NCBI GenBank assembly: GCA_003133565.1
Contig: PKYB01000080.1
Coordinates: forward strand, 1 to 33,003
Length of the DNA stretch: 33,003 nt
Reading direction: 5' to 3'
DNA from: Solirubrobacterales bacterium
Lineage (GTDB): Bacteria > Actinomycetota > Thermoleophilia > Solirubrobacterales > Solirubrobacteraceae
In this document: piece after piece, positions 29,682 to 33,003 of the stretch
Position numbering within the stretch: position 1 is the stretch's first letter
Layout: each line of letters begins with the position of its first letter
Notes under the pieces: model-generated
What the model was told of the DNA's origin: nothing
Databases searched by the model: none
What the model saw: only the letters and a program-made list of their open reading frames with translations
Program-made: the position numbers and the translations under genes

Positions 29682-31958
29682 ATGAGACCGTCAACCCTGA
29701 TGTCTGTGACGCGCCGCGTGGCTCGCAATGGGCGCCGCAGACCGGCAGGCTTGGCGGCGCTTGCAGCGTCCTTGATCCTGCTCGGCTTTCCTGGTGCCGC
29801 GCTAGCCAACTTTTCATGGTCCTCCGCGGCCGGCGTGGACCGCGACGGCGGCACGTTGATCAGTGTTTCCTGCCCGTCGGGGAGCCAGTGCACGACAGTC
29901 GATTTCGCCGGGCAGGAGGTCACGTTCAACCCGACCAACGGCGACGTCATAAAAACGGCCGCGATCGACGGCCGTGAGATCCTCAGGGGCGGCGTGTCGT
30001 GTCCCTCGACGAGCCAGTGCACCGCCGTCGATGCCGACGGCAACGAGATCACGTTCAACCCGGTCGGCGGAAACGTGACAGGATCCGCGGCGGTCGCCGG
30101 AGGAAGCACGTTCTATGGAATCGACTGTCCGAGCACGACCCAGTGCACGGCGAACATCCATAACGGATCCGCCATCACGTTCAACCCGGCGAACGGCGAA
30201 CTCTTGGAATACCTGGAGGTCGACACTCTCAGTCCGCTCGAGGGTATCTCGTGCGTGTCCACGACCCAGTGCACCTCGGTCGATGACAACGGCAACGAGG
30301 TCACCTACAACCCGACGCAGACAACCTCGCCGACGCCGGCCGCGATCGATAGCGGCAACCATCTCTACGTCGTGAGCTGCACGGGCACGACCCAGTGCAC
30401 GGCTATCGACTCTGCCGGCAACGAGGTGACGTTCGACCCGCTTACCGGCCCTCCCGTAATCGAGCTTGCCGCGGTTTCCACGCGGGCGCTCTACGGCGTC
30501 AACTGCACGTCGGGGAGCACCTGTGACGCCGTCGACCGCGCTGGGTTCGAGTACGCGTTCGACCCGATCACAGGCGTCGTTTCAAACCCGGGCGGTACGT
30601 CGGTCGACGCAAACGCCTTGCACTCGGTGACCTGTTCGTCGGGCTCGCAATGCACTGCGGTCGACAACAACGGTAACGAGGTGACCTTCAATCCAACCAA
30701 CAACGGTTTGGTGTCGCAGCGGTTGGTCGATCCGGCCAACGGCTTGCAGAGCGTGTCGTGCCCGACCACGAGCCAGTGCGTGGGCGTCGACTTCGCCGGC
30801 CAAGTTGTCACCTTTAACCCCGCTAACCCGGGTGGCGCAACCCAGAAGGTGATCGACGCCGGGGTCGGCGTGATCTACAGCGTGTCGTGCCCGACGGCCA
30901 CGCAGTGCACGGCGGTCGACGGCGCGGGCAACGCCTTCACCTTCAACCCAAGCTCACCGGGCAGCACAACCGAGCAGGACATCGATGGCGGCGACGGCTA
31001 CGTGTTCTTCTCCGTGTCTTGTCCGACGAGTGGCCAGTGCACGGCCGTCGACGAAAACGGCGATGAATCGACATTCACACCTGGCGGAGGCGCTTCCCTG
31101 CACACGGTCGCACCCGGGATCGACCTCAAGGCGGTATCCTGCGCGCCGAACCAGACGGGCCAGTGCGCAGCCGTCGGCTCGAACGGAACAGAGGTCACGT
31201 TTAACCCGGGCTCACCTGGCGGCGCCGTAGAGGCGAACATCGGTGGAGGCACAGTCCTCACCGGGGTTGCATGCCCCGGCACGAGCCAATGCACAGCCGT
31301 GGACAACGGCGGTGGACAGGTCACGTTCAACCCGAGCTCCGCCAGCGGGACACCGACGACGATCGACTCGGGCGTCGGCATCGAGGCCGTAGCGTGTCTC
31401 TCGAGCACGACGTGCGTCGCAGTCGATGCGAACGGGAACGCGATCGAGGACGACTCTGGCACCTGGACGCTCGAACCGATCAGCGGAGCGGTCGTGTTCT
31501 CGGGTGTCGCCTGCACAGCGGGGACGCAGTGCGTCGCCGTCGACGTAAGCGGGAACATGGCGCTCGGCACGTTCACGCCGCCTCCAGCACCGCCAACTCC
31601 AGCGCCGGTGCCCGTGGCCGCCACGCCAGTGCCAGCAACGGTTGTGGTCCCAACAACGGCGGTCGTGACCTCGGCGCCCTCATCGCCCCACGCGGAGCTG
31701 CTGAAGGAGTCGATTAGCTCGAAGCATCACGACGCGGAGTTTCACTTCACGGCGAGTGGCGACACGACCAAGTACGAGTGCGCGGTCGTCCGCAAGCCGA
31801 CACGAAAGGGCGCGAAGACACCGAAGCCAAATTATGCGCTTTGCGGCACCAGCAAGACGTACAAGAACCTCAAGCCCGGCAAGTACGTGTTCTACGTGCG
31901 GGCAATCGGGCCGGGCGGTATCGGCGTCGCAAAGGACTACAAGTTCACGATCATCTAG
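29682..31958 (+). CDS. Secreted protein with 14 Cys-paired repeats (beta-propeller-like)
   Basis: 758 residues from ATG29682, with GAGAGGAG upstream. The signal peptide is AGLAALAASLILLGFPGAALA. Residues ~45-620 hold 14 repeats of ~40-45 residues, most with the core 'VSCPSTSQCTAVDxxGNEVTFNP'; two Cys per unit, 6-8 residues apart, would form local disulfides. The pattern resembles blades of beta-propellers, perhaps two seven-bladed ones. A Pro/Ala/Val linker (~640-670) leads to an FN3-like C-terminal domain (AEFHFTASGDTTKYECAVV...YKNLKPGKYVFYVRAIGPGG) with its own Cys pair. No catalytic residues are evident. It is probably a surface or matrix binding protein located between the glycanase and glycosyltransferase genes. 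Confidence 0.85.
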   Translation: MRPSTLMSVTRRVARNGRRRPAGLAALAASLILLGFPGAALANFSWSSAAGVDRDGGTLISVSCPSGSQCTTVDFAGQEVTFNPTNGDVIKTAAIDGREILRGGVSCPSTSQCTAVDADGNEITFNPVGGNVTGSAAVAGGSTFYGIDCPSTTQCTANIHNGSAITFNPANGELLEYLEVDTLSPLEGISCVSTTQCTSVDDNGNEVTYNPTQTTSPTPAAIDSGNHLYVVSCTGTTQCTAIDSAGNEVTFDPLTGPPVIELAAVSTRALYGVNCTSGSTCDAVDRAGFEYAFDPITGVVSNPGGTSVDANALHSVTCSSGSQCTAVDNNGNEVTFNPTNNGLVSQRLVDPANGLQSVSCPTTSQCVGVDFAGQVVTFNPANPGGATQKVIDAGVGVIYSVSCPTATQCTAVDGAGNAFTFNPSSPGSTTEQDIDGGDGYVFFSVSCPTSGQCTAVDENGDESTFTPGGGASLHTVAPGIDLKAVSCAPNQTGQCAAVGSNGTEVTFNPGSPGGAVEANIGGGTVLTGVACPGTSQCTAVDNGGGQVTFNPSSASGTPTTIDSGVGIEAVACLSSTTCVAVDANGNAIEDDSGTWTLEPISGAVVFSGVACTAGTQCVAVDVSGNMALGTFTPPPAPPTPAPVPVAATPVPATVVVPTTAVVTSAPSSPHAELLKESISSKHHDAEFHFTASGDTTKYECAVVRKPTRKGAKTPKPNYALCGTSKTYKNLKPGKYVFYVRAIGPGGIGVAKDYKFTII

Positions 31959-31987
31959 CAGCGTCCGGTGGGAGCGCGGCGGCACCT

Positions 31988-33003
31988 TTGATCAGGCCGT
32001 CGCGCTCCAGCCTGCAGGTCTCCTGCGCGGCGCCGGCAGGCGGGGCTGTTTCGCGGGCGGGGGTGGTGTTTTCGCACGCTGATCCGACGGGTGTTGGGTT
32101 TGTGGAGCTTGGGCTGCCGCTTGTTTTGCGGTTGCCTGATGAGGAGTCGTGGTTGGCGGACTGTCGGGATGGTTTGGTGTTCGTGCGTTTGCATGATGAG
32201 CCGCTGGGGTTTGCGCGCGTTGTCGGGGCGCGGGGGGCGCTGTCTAGTGAGCAGATTGCTGCGGCTATCTGGCAGGAGCTTGCTGGTGCGATTGGCGAGC
32301 ATTGCGCGCGTTTTGGCTGTGGCGAGCCGGCGAGTAGCGTCGAGCAGTTGGTGGCCGGTCTCGGTAGTCCGGCGGGGGGCTGCCGTGGTGCGTTGTCGAC
32401 CAGCGACACGCCGGTCACGGTGGTTATTCCTACGGCAAGTCGGGCGGTGAAGCTCGAACGCTGTCTGGAGTCGCTTTGCGATCTGCGTTATCCGAGCTTC
32501 GATGTGATTGTTGTCGACAACCACCCGCATGTTCCGGGCAGCGAGGACGTCGTGCGTGCTTTCAACGACCGGTTGACGGTGCGCTATATCCCCGAACCGC
32601 GTCCCGGCAGCTCCGTCGCGCGCAATCGCGGGCTGGTCGAGGCAAGCAGCGAGATCGTTGCCTTTGCTGATGATGACGCGGTCGTCGACGCTAATTGGTT
32701 GGGCTGGCTGGTCGAGCCGTTCACCGATCCGGAGGTTGTCGGTGTGGGCGGCATGATCCTCCCGCTGGAGTTGCACAACGAGACGCAGAAAGTGCTCGAG
32801 CACTATTACGGCGGTGGTGTCGCGCGCGATTTCGCTCGGCGCGTTTACGACCTCGGTCCAAACCGGGCTTCCGATCGCTTTCTCTATCCCTATTGGGGCG
32901 CGATGTTCGGCTCCGGTCCCTCGATGGCGTTCCGCCGTGGCGCGCTGCTCGACGTCGGCGCGCTCGATCCCGCGCTCGGCGCCGGCAGCCCAGCACGCGC
33001 CGG
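31988..33003 (+). CDS. GT2 glycosyltransferase with N-terminal accessory domain, partial at right edge
   Basis: Open to the window end (338 codons). After ~25 loosely conserved residues comes VELGLPLVLRLPDEESWLADCRDGLVFVRLHDEPLGFARVVGARGALSSEQIAAAIW, the same accessory-domain type as in the GT2 at 22805. The GT-A core starts VTVVIPTASRAVKLERCLESL, with VIVVDNHP, PRPGSSVARNRGLVEASSEIVAFADDDAVVDANW (DDD metal site) and FGSGPSMAFRRGALLDVGALDPALGAG. The catalytic GGEDxD region lies beyond the edge. TTG31988 and the paired GTG32063/32066 are all in frame; the start is undecided. Third codon positions in the first 500 bp are unusually T/G-rich compared with the C-rich neighbours. Confidence 0.8.
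   Translation, partial: MIRPSRSSLQVSCAAPAGGAVSRAGVVFSHADPTGVGFVELGLPLVLRLPDEESWLADCRDGLVFVRLHDEPLGFARVVGARGALSSEQIAAAIWQELAGAIGEHCARFGCGEPASSVEQLVAGLGSPAGGCRGALSTSDTPVTVVIPTASRAVKLERCLESLCDLRYPSFDVIVVDNHPHVPGSEDVVRAFNDRLTVRYIPEPRPGSSVARNRGLVEASSEIVAFADDDAVVDANWLGWLVEPFTDPEVVGVGGMILPLELHNETQKVLEHYYGGGVARDFARRVYDLGPNRASDRFLYPYWGAMFGSGPSMAFRRGALLDVGALDPALGAGSPARA

Noticed and set aside
31955-32803. 282-codon minus-strand frame at the right edge
   Set aside because: Antisense of a GT2 gene with intact DDD motif.

Overview
The window is high-GC DNA (GC-ending codons dominate nearly every real gene) and reads as an actinobacterial chromosome, most likely class Thermoleophilia (Solirubrobacterales type). 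This rests on the style of the secreted proteins (C-terminal Lys/Arg-rich and 'CTG..KTY.NLKPGKY.F.VRA.G' modules), the domain mix of the glycosyltransferases and the small HNH/wHTH proteins. The taxonomy is inference; there is no rRNA or other marker gene.

Layout. 1-480: start of a minus-strand protein with a 27-bp Pro/Ala repeat, cut by the window edge. 744-1340: HNH nuclease gene abutting tRNA-Asn, with the tRNA 5' end partly duplicated. 1348-3661: divergent GT1 glycosyltransferase and PAP2-type membrane enzyme. 3736-7562: a CAT-anticodon tRNA, then a 3.7-kb segment (VOC-family remnant, AlkZ-like winged-helix protein, secreted Ig-like protein) closed by a displaced copy of the tRNA 3' half plus 60 bp of downstream sequence. 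7716-11476: secreted beta-helix protein, a methyltransferase and a 59-residue membrane protein behind a perfect palindrome.

11674-16907 and 20542-25053 form an exopolysaccharide-type locus: GT4 and GT2 glycosyltransferases, a truncated GT4, a polyprenyl-phosphate sugar-1-phosphate transferase that would start the repeat unit, and a NodB-type deacetylase. Between these blocks lie an XRE/nucleotidyltransferase pair that looks like a toxin-antitoxin module and a minus-strand operon (DUF457-like membrane protein, aldo/keto reductase, secreted GH5 glycanase). 25569-29390 carries three secreted or anchored GH16 endoglycanases, so the region can plausibly both build and trim a surface glycan. 29682-31958 encodes a secreted protein of 14 Cys-paired repeats, and the right edge opens another GT2 gene. 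No flippase, polymerase, integrase, transposase or CRISPR array is visible.

The points most worth checking are the tRNA-derived direct repeats around 3.77-7.56 kb, the tRNA-Asn/HNH junction, a recurrent TAnnnT box 6-8 nt before start codons (leaderless initiation), and two genes whose coding sequence runs upstream of any ATG/GTG/TTG to an AUC or AUA placed exactly where a leaderless start would fall.
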